From JALEFZ01 sp039817415 (GTDB lineage: Bacteria > Bacteroidota > Bacteroidia > J057), in the NCBI GenBank assembly GCA_039817415.1, contig JBCBVV010000008.1, positions 62,001 through 126,000 on the forward strand: 64,000 nucleotides of DNA. Reading direction: 5' to 3'. Shown here piece after piece: positions 17,101 to 24,258 of this stretch. The notes beneath the pieces were generated by a model. The model searched no databases, was not told the origin of the DNA, and saw nothing but the letters and a program-made list of their open reading frames with translations. The position numbers were made by a program, and so were the translations under genes. Position 1 is the first letter of the stretch; the number at the start of each line of letters is the position of its first letter.

Positions 17101-19506
17101 TTCGCCAATTGTTTCAGAGGAGGTACAACCTTCAGAAGTATCATTTCAGGAATTGACGAAGAGACCTGTCCTCCATTCAAGCGTAGAAATGATACCATTT
17201 TCATCCGTGTTCAGACAGACTTTAAGTCTTTTGCAGGCAGAGATACTTTCTTCTGTGAGGGAACAGGGGGAATTGAATTAGGTGTGAGTCCAATAGGTGG
17301 GGATGCCCCTTATTTCTACCAGTGGTTCTGTGATGACCCAGGTAACTGCGGATTCACTCCAAATGGAAATCAGCAGAATCCAATCGTCAATCCCAATCAA
17401 CCTACAACTTACTCCGTTCAATTAACAGACAGCAGAGGATGTACCTCAGAATTTGATGACATCGTAATTGCGCCTGCGGCTATTCCAATTGTGGATGCAG
17501 GTCCTGATACCTTCTACTGTGAAGGTGGAGTTGGAGTGAGGCTAAATGGTAACATCATGAATGGTGGCGAGGCACCTGGACCTTATACCTACGAATGGTT
17601 CCCTGCTCAAGGCTTGAATTCGACTACGACAAACAATCCTTTTGCAAGACCGGATACCACGACGATCTATACGCTGGTTGTAACGGATGCGAATGGATGT
17701 TCTAGTTTGAGATCAACCATTGATCCTTTGAGTACCGTGGGAGTGGATGTTCGACCCAAACCCAATGTAGATGCAGGTCCAGATATTGACTTATGTCTAG
17801 GAGATAGTTTGTCTCTAACGGGCTTTGCAGATGGAGCAGGCCCAGATTATTCCTACATCTGGACCCCAGCGACGGGTGTAACAGACTCATCTTCTCAAAG
17901 CACGAAGGTAAGCCCTGATAAGACTACAACTTACTTCTTTATATCATTCTCAAATGGTTGTCGTTCGGTAGCGGACTCAACTACGGTCATTGTTCACACG
18001 AAACCAACTGTGGCTCAGGTAGGGCCATTTGAGATTTGTGCTACAGATTCTGTAGAGTTAAGGGCTATTGCGAGTGGTGATCCAGATGCAACTGAGTATT
18101 CTTATGCATGGTCGCCAGGATTCACTTTGAGTGATTCAACTATATCCAACCCATTCGCCAGTCCAGACTTTACGACCAATTATATCCTTACGGCCACTTC
18201 TAACTTCGGCTGTGGAAGTGAAGCACAAACGGTTCCAGTAGTTGTGCGCTCTACTCCTTTTGTAGACCTTTTGCCGGATACATCAATTTGTGAGGGAGAT
18301 ACCCTAACCTTGACATCTGTATTGACCAGGCTTGGTGGAGCTACAACAGAACCCACCTTCTATTCTTGGTCTCCGGATGATGCCTTGGAATCGCCATTAA
18401 GTCGAGTTACCCTTGCGCAGCCTAGCACTACAACTAAATATATCCTGACTTCACAGACAGGCTCTTGTGCAACTCAGGACTCCGTGGTGATTGAGGTTTT
18501 CCCTGCCTTACAGGGATTTGCCTTTGCAGATACTACGAGGATTTGTTCTAATGATTCTTTACAGTTGTTTGCTCAAGGGGGATATGGAAGTGAAACGTAT
18601 GAGTGGACACCTAATTTCGGTCTTTCTGATCCGAATATCCCTAATCCAATGGCTTCGCCTGATTCCTCGTTGACCTATTTGGTTACCATTACGGAAGGGG
18701 AATGTATAGAAGAACTCAGCATTCCAATTAATGTCTTGCCAGCTCCAAAAGTTGATTTTGTCAATTCTCAAGGGACAGGCTGCGATGAGTTGGAAGTCTT
18801 CTTCTCTGTGGTAGGTGAAGATGCCATTGCTTATGTGTGGGATTTTGGAGATGGAAGCCCCATTTCAAATGTAGCTGCTCCTTCTCATACTTATGCTGAT
18901 ACAGGAAAGTATGAAGTTACCTTGATTGCGACAGGTGTGGCAGGTTGTGAAACAGTCATTACCAAACAAGCCATAGAAGTGCTTGAAAGTGGAAATGCAG
19001 ACTTCACCACGCTGCCTGATTTAAATGAAATCATCATTATTCCTAATACTGAGGTTGCCTTTTTCAATGCTTCTTCAGGGGCAGTGGAGTTTTACTGGGA
19101 GTTTGGAGATGGAGCTGTTTCTCGTGAGGAGAATCCAGTTCATACCTACACTACGCCAGGAAGATATCAAGTGAAACTAGTCATCGTGGACGAGGGAGGG
19201 TGTATAGATGAAATCATGAAAGGCTTCATCATTGTTGAATTACCTGGGATCACGATCCCTACAGTGTTCTCTCCAAATGGAGATGGGGCCAACGATGTCT
19301 ATCAAGTCGTTTACAATGGCGAAGAGGACTTTTCTTTGGAGATTTTTGATCGCTGGGGAAGAGCGATGAGTGAGGTCATTCAGAATCCTGCCGATTCATG
19401 GGATGGTGTTACCAAGGATGGACTGGAAGCCAGTGAAGGGGTTTATTATTATCTTGTGCGCATTGGAGATAGATCCTACAATGGGCATCTAACCTTGTTA
19501 AGATAA
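14182..19506 (+). CDS. Giant secreted repeat protein with T9SS type B sorting domain
   Basis: 1774 residues, probably exported by Sec and then by the type IX system to the cell surface or medium. The signal peptide is at residues 1-23, followed by THIVGAELFYEC, a mature N-terminus seen in many large Bacteroidota surface proteins. Residues of about 312-1012 hold six cysteine-bearing repeats of about 115 residues. Then come SprB/CHU-type modules with DAGPD and YTYEW motifs (about 1015-1520), two PKD domains with DFGDG and EFGDG (about 1550 and 1640), and a C-terminal gliding-motility-associated domain (SPNGDGANDVY near 1695, FDRWGR, then GVYYYLVR) that is the type B sorting signal. The start is ATG 14182; a TTG nine bases earlier is possible. 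An adhesin or gliding role is an inference. The stop is one base from gatC. Confidence 0.88.
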   Translation: MKRYATLFLLLLLLWSGNQMRATHIVGAELFYECTNPNTNTYSVTLKLYRDCLNGQAPFDAQISLFVFNGTSGLIEQTKTVLAPSQTPQINPNSYGPCVATPPQICVEEGIYTTTLVLPPTPGGYDIAWARCCRNQAIDNLVNPLGAGITFLASVPSPDQIGACNSMPQFDQVPPIFLCVNEAFSFDHSATDPDGDSLVYFLTNPYTGLNSIGQGAGNPQQGGNDPTVDPFNNLMGPPPYQNVIFANGFSFTNPFGSNNFSLDPLTGFINVTPNQTGIFVFSVSVFEYRNGVLLSENRRDFQIHVIQCLDQDDPPFISHTFAPNLNTSGDTIIIPGGESFCYDVLLEDTVLTDSVIPFTVSAAFGNGPFFPPAAVFTTTYVGTAVVQGEVCWEPACEYAGQTLSLIVGGRDPDDCVTIADIFDTVWVRILPNVNLPPTITPTYTGLNVSNDTIIIDANDQLCYDLTVNDPDQFDDLTLVGLSPIFSGANPPVLTTSGSNPVNGQLCWTPGCDFEGQTIEIAVRAEDFADCKPSDFAFNTTYVRIIAPPNDPPTINSTLTGNVFNGDTIFVNAEENLCFDFLSVDPNTGDTLNFIPFSPIFGQPNGPSFTTNGLNPLDGEICWTPGCTFENQLVPLIFGAEDQGQCSNLQEVFDTVFVFVQVPPNDAPLIASDLTNLVTNGDTIIVDANQAFCYNYQASDINVGDLLAASALSPIFNAPDGPSFTSNGSNPINGQICWTPTCDYAGQTIPLIIGVDDDAACSAQASNFDTVYVRIDVPPNDAPVSSHLLPATNVVNDTIYVDANEPVCYDIIFNDPNLGDSLNSFTVSDIFTGTNAATFTVNGINPLNGQVCWTPTCDNEGQLIELIVGVEDNGQCDNVLQAFDTVYIRINDPVTVPPEVGHNLPSNLNVRNDTIFLEVGDSACYDFFVRDLTPAPSKGIDYEFSFEDQFGNSLPITEFGVVEQNDSIFGSICFFANCFRGGTTFRSIISGIDEETCPPFKRRNDTIFIRVQTDFKSFAGRDTFFCEGTGGIELGVSPIGGDAPYFYQWFCDDPGNCGFTPNGNQQNPIVNPNQPTTYSVQLTDSRGCTSEFDDIVIAPAAIPIVDAGPDTFYCEGGVGVRLNGNIMNGGEAPGPYTYEWFPAQGLNSTTTNNPFARPDTTTIYTLVVTDANGCSSLRSTIDPLSTVGVDVRPKPNVDAGPDIDLCLGDSLSLTGFADGAGPDYSYIWTPATGVTDSSSQSTKVSPDKTTTYFFISFSNGCRSVADSTTVIVHTKPTVAQVGPFEICATDSVELRAIASGDPDATEYSYAWSPGFTLSDSTISNPFASPDFTTNYILTATSNFGCGSEAQTVPVVVRSTPFVDLLPDTSICEGDTLTLTSVLTRLGGATTEPTFYSWSPDDALESPLSRVTLAQPSTTTKYILTSQTGSCATQDSVVIEVFPALQGFAFADTTRICSNDSLQLFAQGGYGSETYEWTPNFGLSDPNIPNPMASPDSSLTYLVTITEGECIEELSIPINVLPAPKVDFVNSQGTGCDELEVFFSVVGEDAIAYVWDFGDGSPISNVAAPSHTYADTGKYEVTLIATGVAGCETVITKQAIEVLESGNADFTTLPDLNEIIIIPNTEVAFFNASSGAVEFYWEFGDGAVSREENPVHTYTTPGRYQVKLVIVDEGGCIDEIMKGFIIVELPGITIPTVFSPNGDGANDVYQVVYNGEEDFSLEIFDRWGRAMSEVIQNPADSWDGVTKDGLEASEGVYYYLVRIGDRSYNGHLTLLR
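15115..17215 (+). repeat. Six tandem protein-level repeats inside the T9SS protein
   Basis: Each unit of about 115 codons has the order PPNDxP, then NDTIxVDAN, CYDxxxNDPNxGD, SPIF, NPLNGQxCWTPxCDxEGQ and FDTVYVRI. Approximate unit starts are 15115, 15480, 15825, 16170, 16515 and 16860; the last is degenerate (FCEG-type modules follow). The units are diverged at DNA level, so this is an old duplication. A conserved cysteine pair per unit suggests a disulfide-stabilised beta-sandwich. Confidence 0.8.
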
Positions 19507-19507
19507 A

Positions 19508-19801
19508 ATGGAAATCACGGATCAATTGATAAATAAGCTGGCAAAGCTCAGCAAACTGTCCTTCCAACCTGAAGAGAAGGAAGCCATCAAAGGAGACCTT
19601 CAGCGTATGTTGGACTTTATTGATGACCTAAAGGAAGTAGATGTAGAAGGAGTAGAACCCTTAATTCACATGACTTCTGAGATCAATCGCTTGCGGGAAG
19701 ATAATTCTGAGAAAGCCTTATCAGTGGATGAGGTATTGAAAAACGCACCAGAGAAACACGGAAACTTCTTTCAGGTGCCGAAAGTCGTCAAAAAAGGCTG
19801 A
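19508..19801 (+). CDS. gatC: Asp-tRNA(Asn)/Glu-tRNA(Gln) amidotransferase subunit C
   Basis: The small subunit that holds GatA and GatB together in the enzyme that converts misacylated Glu-tRNA(Gln) or Asp-tRNA(Asn) to the amide form. The 97-residue length and the pattern KLAKLSKLSF near the N-terminus, LQRMLDFIDDL, VEGVEPLIH and the C-terminal FFQVPKVV are diagnostic. The ATG is one base after the stop of the giant surface-protein gene, so it is probably co-transcribed or translationally coupled with it, an unexpected partner. gatA and gatB are not adjacent. A terminator follows at 19823. Confidence 0.95.
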   Translation: MEITDQLINKLAKLSKLSFQPEEKEAIKGDLQRMLDFIDDLKEVDVEGVEPLIHMTSEINRLREDNSEKALSVDEVLKNAPEKHGNFFQVPKVVKKG

Positions 19802-19822
19802 TCTCACCGCTGTTTGCAATCG

Positions 19823-19860
19823 CCGGAATCTGGAACTAACTTCTGGATTCCGGTTTTCTT
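19823..19860 (+). terminator. Terminator after gatC
   Basis: An 8-bp stem, CCGGAATC with GATTCCGG, and a 15-base loop are followed by TTTTCTT. Its position shows that the next gene starts downstream of it, supporting ATG 19877. Confidence 0.75.
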
Positions 19861-19876
19861 ATTCAACTCCCTATCC

Positions 19877-20332
19877 ATGGATCTTTCTGCGAAAAAAGAA
19901 ATACATCAATTAAGTCTTGAGACCCTTGCAGTCAAAAAACAGCGCCTTGAGAAGCAAATTCTCGATGCCCAACAAGCTGCAGCAGAAGATACAAAGAGCA
20001 GTGCCGGAGATAAGTATGAGACTTCCAGAGAGATGATGAAGCAGGAAATCAACAAAGCCAATCAACAACTGGCTATTCTAGAAAAAATGGAAGAGGTTCT
20101 GATGAAAGTTCCTCTTGACCAAAAGAAAAATGAAGTGGGATTAGGAAGCCTTGTGGAATGTAATGAAGGTATCTATTTCTTCTCAGTCTCTTTAGGACAA
20201 ATCAAATGGAAAGGAAAATCGGTTTACCTCCTTTCCTTGGCTGCACCCCTTGGGAAAATGTTGGTGGGTAAAAAAGAAGGTGAAAAACTTGATTTTAGAG
20301 GAAGAGATATCGAGATACAGTCCATCTACTGA
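19877..20332 (+). CDS. GreA/GreB-like C-terminal domain protein
   Basis: 151 residues. The N-terminal half is a charged, probably antiparallel coiled coil (about 5-75), containing TKSSAGDKYETSREMM. The C-terminal half matches the FKBP-like domain of transcription elongation factors GreA/GreB, with the hallmark APLGKMLVGKKEGEKL followed by an IEIQSI strand. Such proteins are common in Bacteroidota and are sometimes misnamed 3-oxoacyl-ACP synthase. Whether it binds RNA polymerase and rescues stalled complexes is an inference. ATG 19877 is chosen over 19814 because a terminator lies between them. Its 3' end overlaps the convergent DUF3810 gene by 7 bases. Confidence 0.75.
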   Translation: MDLSAKKEIHQLSLETLAVKKQRLEKQILDAQQAAAEDTKSSAGDKYETSREMMKQEINKANQQLAILEKMEEVLMKVPLDQKKNEVGLGSLVECNEGIYFFSVSLGQIKWKGKSVYLLSLAAPLGKMLVGKKEGEKLDFRGRDIEIQSIY

Positions 20333-21429
20333 TCTGCTGTTTCATACTTTTCTCGCCAGCTAATAACCAATTGAACCACTCTGCTGTAGCTGAAACTTCC
20401 TTCTTTGATCCCCTGACTTTTAAGGTATTGATCGTAGACATAAGCAGAGGTTTGAGGAAAAAAGCCAGGGTATTTTTTATAGGTCGTCTTGATTAACTCA
20501 ATATCATTTAGAATTCCCTTTGGAAGTGTTTTCCTGTAGGCTGCGTATTGCTTAGGGAATAGCTTTCTGTATTGCCTGGCCACATAAATCCAATACTCGA
20601 ACTGCCCCGAGTAGCGAATGACAGGGTTCGAAGAACGTTCACAAGCTAAGTACGCCCAAAAATTACAACTTCCTTCATCCCCAAATCCATATCCATGTGC
20701 CATTTCATGTGCCATAGTTGAAGGAACAGCAGGCGCGGTAAGTCCCCCATCAAGGTGTCCTTCCATGGCAAAGGGGATATAAATTCCTGTGGCACCTGAA
20801 CGCATCAGCATGCCAAATGGCAACAACTTCCTTCCCCGCACTCTTCCAATGACTGGAAAACTATATTCGGCCAAGACTTCCTCTAATAAGCTCCTCATGC
20901 TATCTTCGAGTTGGGGGGGAAGTACATCTATTGATAAGGCACTTGTATCCCCAATTAAGGCTCTGGTAGCCATCATTTCCTCGCTCATTCGCTTAAATTC
21001 ACGAACCACAAAAGTGGTATCAGAAGGAATTTCAGTTAAGCCTAGTTGTTGCTCTACTGGCGTACGGAAGTAATTGAAGGCCCAAAGAAAATGGAACAGG
21101 AAGAATACACCACTGAAGAAGGCCAATAGGTTAATAACTCCTTTCCCTAATCTTTTCCTGATAGACATGGGTGTCTTGATCCCTTTGATCAACCTCCTCA
21201 TTCCCAAAAATAGAAGTAATGGGGCGAGTAGATAAAGAAAGGCGATAGGAATCCACCCTACGGTAAAATCGTAAAGGACTCTGATTACCTGAAAAATTCC
21301 CCTACTGTAGAGGATTTCGGTAAAGGCGGGATTGATAGAAAATAACCACCTAAGTAGAAGGGTCAACAAGCCTAGCATGATCCAAATAAAGCTTGAATCC
21401 TTCCACGATATTTCCCTGAGTTTCGTCAT
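20326..21429 (-). CDS. DUF3810 family membrane protein with HExxH motif
   Basis: 367 residues. The N-terminal third has three transmembrane segments (about 14-32, 55-75 and 97-117). The soluble part contains HEMAHGYGFGDEGSCNFWAY near residue 240, an HExxH zinc-metallopeptidase motif followed by a glutamate that could be the third ligand. This matches DUF3810, a Bacteroidota family of predicted but uncharacterised membrane proteases. Substrate unknown. It is followed on the same strand (upstream) by ddl with a 36-base gap, so ddl and this gene may form an operon, which would be consistent with an envelope role (inference). Confidence 0.82.
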   Translation of the reverse strand: MTKLREISWKDSSFIWIMLGLLTLLLRWLFSINPAFTEILYSRGIFQVIRVLYDFTVGWIPIAFLYLLAPLLLFLGMRRLIKGIKTPMSIRKRLGKGVINLLAFFSGVFFLFHFLWAFNYFRTPVEQQLGLTEIPSDTTFVVREFKRMSEEMMATRALIGDTSALSIDVLPPQLEDSMRSLLEEVLAEYSFPVIGRVRGRKLLPFGMLMRSGATGIYIPFAMEGHLDGGLTAPAVPSTMAHEMAHGYGFGDEGSCNFWAYLACERSSNPVIRYSGQFEYWIYVARQYRKLFPKQYAAYRKTLPKGILNDIELIKTTYKKYPGFFPQTSAYVYDQYLKSQGIKEGSFSYSRVVQLVISWREKYETADQ

Positions 21430-21465
21430 GCTTGTAGTCTAATCTTCTCTGGACAAGGAATCGAC

Positions 21466-22557
21466 TTATTGTGTAAGTCGGCTTCTCTGTAATTGCTGAT
21501 AGCGCTCTCCTCTCTTTATGGCTAATTGAAGCAACTCGTCGATGAGTTCACTGTAGGACGTACCTGCATGTTTCCAAAGGGCTGGATACATGGAAATGGA
21601 GGTAAAGCCCGGAAGCGTATTGATTTCATTTACATAGACTGCCCCTTCATCTGTCAGGAACATATCCACTCTTGAACAACCTTCACATTCCAGCGCCCTG
21701 TAGGCATTCTTAGCGACCAGAATCAGTTTGGCTAGAACTTGATCATCCAAGCCGTCTGCTGGAATATTCAAATCTGCTGCCGTAGCACTTTCATACTTAC
21801 TTTCGAAGTCATAAAACTCCTCCTCAACCATTTTGATCTCGCCGATGGAGGTAGTAGCCAAGACATCATTTCCAAGGACTGCGCATTCTAATTCTCTTCC
21901 TACAATTCCCTCTTCGATCAAAATTTTAGTATCGAATTTGAAGGCCTCTTGAATGGCAGCATCAAATTCTTCTTTGCTTTCTACTTTTTTTACTCCTACC
22001 GAAGAACCCATGTTACAAGGTTTCACAAAGAGAGGCAGTCCCAATTTATTGACTACCCCTACATAATCAATAGCTTCTTTTTCGTAGTAATAAAATACCA
22101 TTCCTTCAGCTACCTTAAGGTCTGCATCCCTCAGCAATCTTTTGGCTACATCCTTATCCATAGAAACTGCTGACCCCAATACATCTGGACCTACAAAAGG
22201 GATCCCTAAATGTCTAAGGAGGCCTTGTAAGGAACCATCTTCTCCGAGTGGACCATGCGTTATGGGAAAAGCTACTTGGGGCTGAGGACCGATCTGATTA
22301 TTGGAAAAAATAAAGGGAACGCCATTGTTGCCAGGTATAAGGGCAAGGGCTCTTCCATTTTCTTCCATGCTTTGTTCGGATTCGAAAAAATCAGGGCTTA
22401 GGTGAAACCACTTTCCGTAATCTGAAATGCCGATCAAATCTACCTCGTACTTTTCTCTTGGAATGGCTTCGAAAATATTTTTAGCAGAGCGAATAGAGAT
22501 TTCATGTTCAGGAGAAGCCCCTCCAAAAATCAGGGCCATGGATATTTTTGTAGACAT
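21466..22557 (-). CDS. ddl: D-alanine--D-alanine ligase
   Basis: ATP-dependent joining of two D-Ala for peptidoglycan precursors, in the cytosol. It has an ATP-grasp fold: FGGASPEHEISIRSA at the N-terminus, HGPLGEDGSLQGLL near residue 100, KPCNMGSSVGV near 180, and VNEINTLPGFTSISMYP near 315, which supplies Mg2+ ligands and the substrate loop. The length of 363 is usual. A good -7 element (TATCTTTG on the minus strand, 22583-22590) lies about 25 bases upstream, and a DnaA-box-like TTTTCCACA sits in its -33 region. It is probably co-transcribed with the DUF3810 gene. Confidence 0.96.
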   Translation of the reverse strand: MSTKISMALIFGGASPEHEISIRSAKNIFEAIPREKYEVDLIGISDYGKWFHLSPDFFESEQSMEENGRALALIPGNNGVPFIFSNNQIGPQPQVAFPITHGPLGEDGSLQGLLRHLGIPFVGPDVLGSAVSMDKDVAKRLLRDADLKVAEGMVFYYYEKEAIDYVGVVNKLGLPLFVKPCNMGSSVGVKKVESKEEFDAAIQEAFKFDTKILIEEGIVGRELECAVLGNDVLATTSIGEIKMVEEEFYDFESKYESATAADLNIPADGLDDQVLAKLILVAKNAYRALECEGCSRVDMFLTDEGAVYVNEINTLPGFTSISMYPALWKHAGTSYSELIDELLQLAIKRGERYQQLQRSRLTQ

Positions 22558-22922
22558 AAATCAAGCTAATTAGTATGGCGAACAAAGATACATTTCGTTT
22601 AAAAGATCTGTGGAAAAATTAAGGGGAAGAACGAAAAAATAGTCTGTAAGAAATTTGCATCCTTGATTTTTGGCATCTGATGTTAGTTTTTTGCCCTTAA
22701 TAACTTAGTATGTGTGAATAAACCTGTGGAAAAGCTGTAGATATCCACTTCTAAGATATTTAGTAACATGGCTTTCGATCTATTTTAACAAATAATTAAT
22801 GTAATTAGTGTTATGTGTGGAAAAGCCTGTGGATATCCAGTGGAAAAGCGGGGGATAAGTCTCAGGAGAAATTTCATTCACAGAAATGACAGAAAGAAGG
22901 AAATATTGTAGAAAAGCAGAAA
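22558..22922. other. Spacer with a cluster of DnaA-box-like sites (candidate replication origin)
   Basis: A 365-base non-coding stretch between ddl and recX. TGTGGAAAA (reverse complement TTTTCCACA, fits TTWTNCACA) occurs at 22609-22617, 22725-22733 and 22816-22824, with near matches TGTGGATAT at 22828-22836 and AGTGGAAAA at 22839-22847. All are in the same orientation. An AT-rich block (about 22778-22815) lies between them, as a DNA unwinding element would. No small gene was found. Confidence 0.45.
22583..22590 (-). promoter_or_regulatory. -7 element of the ddl promoter
   Basis: On the minus strand this reads TATCTTTG, a full TANNTTTG match, 26 bases upstream of the ddl ATG. There is no TTTG at -33; instead a DnaA-box-like TTTTCCACA occupies that position. 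Confidence 0.4.
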
Positions 22923-23378
22923 TCAGTGTGTTACAGTAGTTATTGCCTCATAAATTAGGTCACTTTCGTACCCTTTTTGGTGCAGGAATCTGTATAGTTT
23001 TCCACGGTTTTCGTATGAATTTTTTCTTTTGAGATCTGCGAATTTTTTTTCTGTTAGAAATGTAAGGCTTTTGAGATAGTCCTCTTTTTCGATCTCTTGA
23101 TCTATTGCGAGTTCGATTAAATCAATCGGCACCTTTTTTGCTTTTAGCTCATGCCGAATTTTTTGGCGACCCCATCTTTTGATACTAAACTTTCCTCGCG
23201 CAAAGCTTCTTGCAAATCTCTCCTCATCCCAGAACCTCTCTTCCTTTAAGTGCTGCATCATGGGCTCAATTTTCTCTTCTTCAAGCCCTAGTTCAATGAG
23301 TTTTTCAGTAATTTCCAATCGTGAGCGATCCTGATAAGCACAGTACTTATATATTTTTCCTAAAATTTCCTCGTTCAT
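22923..23378 (-). CDS. recX: Regulatory protein RecX
   Basis: A small cytosolic modulator that binds RecA filaments and limits recombination. 151 residues of tandem three-helix repeats, with the family motifs CAYQDRSRLEITEKL at the N-terminus, ERFWDEERFARSFARGKF near residue 50 and WGRQKIRHELKAKKV near 69. The length is typical. recA is not adjacent. It lies just beyond the DnaA-box-rich spacer and is read in the same direction as ddl. Confidence 0.9.
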   Translation of the reverse strand: MNEEILGKIYKYCAYQDRSRLEITEKLIELGLEEEKIEPMMQHLKEERFWDEERFARSFARGKFSIKRWGRQKIRHELKAKKVPIDLIELAIDQEIEKEDYLKSLTFLTEKKFADLKRKNSYENRGKLYRFLHQKGYESDLIYEAITTVTH

Positions 23379-23520
23379 AAAAGGGGATTAACTTCGACTC
23401 GTTACATCCAATATAGTAGGGTGAAGATTTTGACGAAAAAATGAGGTGAATTTCTGCTTGGGTTTCCTCATTTCCCTACAAATTCTGATTTTTACCTAGA
23501 AACCGCGAAATTTCTTCTAT

Positions 23521-23976
23521 ATGAAATCTGCATATCTACTCAAGGTACAATTTTTCCTCGGCCTAGCGCTTCTGATGATCCTTCCCTGGATGTCTTCATG
23601 TCGCAAATACCCTGATGGTCCTACCTTTAGCCTACAGTCTAGAGAAGCCCGTGTGGTGAATGATTGGAAAGCAACCTCCATCTCAAGAAATACGATCAAT
23701 GAGACCAGTCAGTTTTCTACTTTCAGAATGAAATTTGACGACTCTAAGAATCTATTGTGGGAGATGCAAAAAGCTGGTGGAGCACTAGAAACCTATAATG
23801 CTACCTGGGAATTGTTTCGTGTAGACCAAGAGATCAAGATTACTATGCTTGATCCAGATCCTGTGAGTGGGGACATCCTCTCCTACAACTTTGATATTCG
23901 TAAATTGGAAAGCTCAGAAATCTGGCTTCACTTCTTTTGGGAAGGAGACGAATATGATGTTCAGCTTGGCGAATAA
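23521..23976 (+). CDS. Small lipoprotein, lipocalin-like
   Basis: 151 residues. A hydrophobic leader ends in WMSSC, so C27 is the likely lipidated residue and the mature protein would be membrane-anchored. The mature start, RKYPDGPTFSLQSREARV, is a pattern seen in many Bacteroidota lipoproteins of unknown role. The remainder is rich in alternating beta-type sequence with a tryptophan near the start of the first strand (NDWKATSI), consistent with a lipocalin-like barrel. No enzymatic motif is visible. It is a single gene. Confidence 0.65.
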   Translation: MKSAYLLKVQFFLGLALLMILPWMSSCRKYPDGPTFSLQSREARVVNDWKATSISRNTINETSQFSTFRMKFDDSKNLLWEMQKAGGALETYNATWELFRVDQEIKITMLDPDPVSGDILSYNFDIRKLESSEIWLHFFWEGDEYDVQLGE

Positions 23977-24009
23977 GCCCTGATTTTCTCTTTCCTCTTT
24001 TTATGTTTC

Positions 24010-24150
24010 ATGCTTGATACGCTTAGTCTACCTTGGCTACTGATCGTATTAAGTATGAAATTTTTCTTTTATATGGGATACGGAAAGTATCAATCATTAG
24101 ACCTCAGCAACACATTTTTTCACAGAAAAACTCCCATTCCCTTTGAGTGA
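24010..24150 (+). CDS. Possible small membrane protein, 46 codons
   Basis: An ATG-started frame of 46 codons in the spacer between the lipoprotein gene and fumC. It has one hydrophobic stretch, LPWLLIVLSMKFFFYMGY, then a polar tail rich in aromatic and basic residues. There is no ribosome binding site and no recognised homologue, and its tail ends before the fumC promoter. It may be chance; comparison between related genomes is needed to decide. Confidence 0.18.
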   Translation: MLDTLSLPWLLIVLSMKFFFYMGYGKYQSLDLSNTFFHRKTPIPFE

Positions 24151-24182
24151 GGAAAGTCACCCTTTTGACCCCTTGATCCTTA

Positions 24183-24213
24183 TTTGCAAATGAAGGGACA
24201 GACCGTAATTTTG
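24183..24213 (+). promoter_or_regulatory. Promoter of fumC
   Basis: TTTG at 24183-24186, a 19-base spacer, then TAATTTTG at 24206-24213: a full match to the Bacteroidota sigma-A consensus (TTTG-N19-TANNTTTG). Transcription should begin near 24220, giving a leader of about 40 bases. Confidence 0.65.
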
Positions 24214-24258
24214 CGCTGGGCCAAATCATGGCTTTAGGAATTTCAAATCAAGTATTAC

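Noticed and set aside
19814..19876. Earlier start for the GreA/B-like gene at 19814
   Set aside because: It would place the N-terminal codons inside the gatC terminator; ATG 19877 gives the family-like N-terminus.
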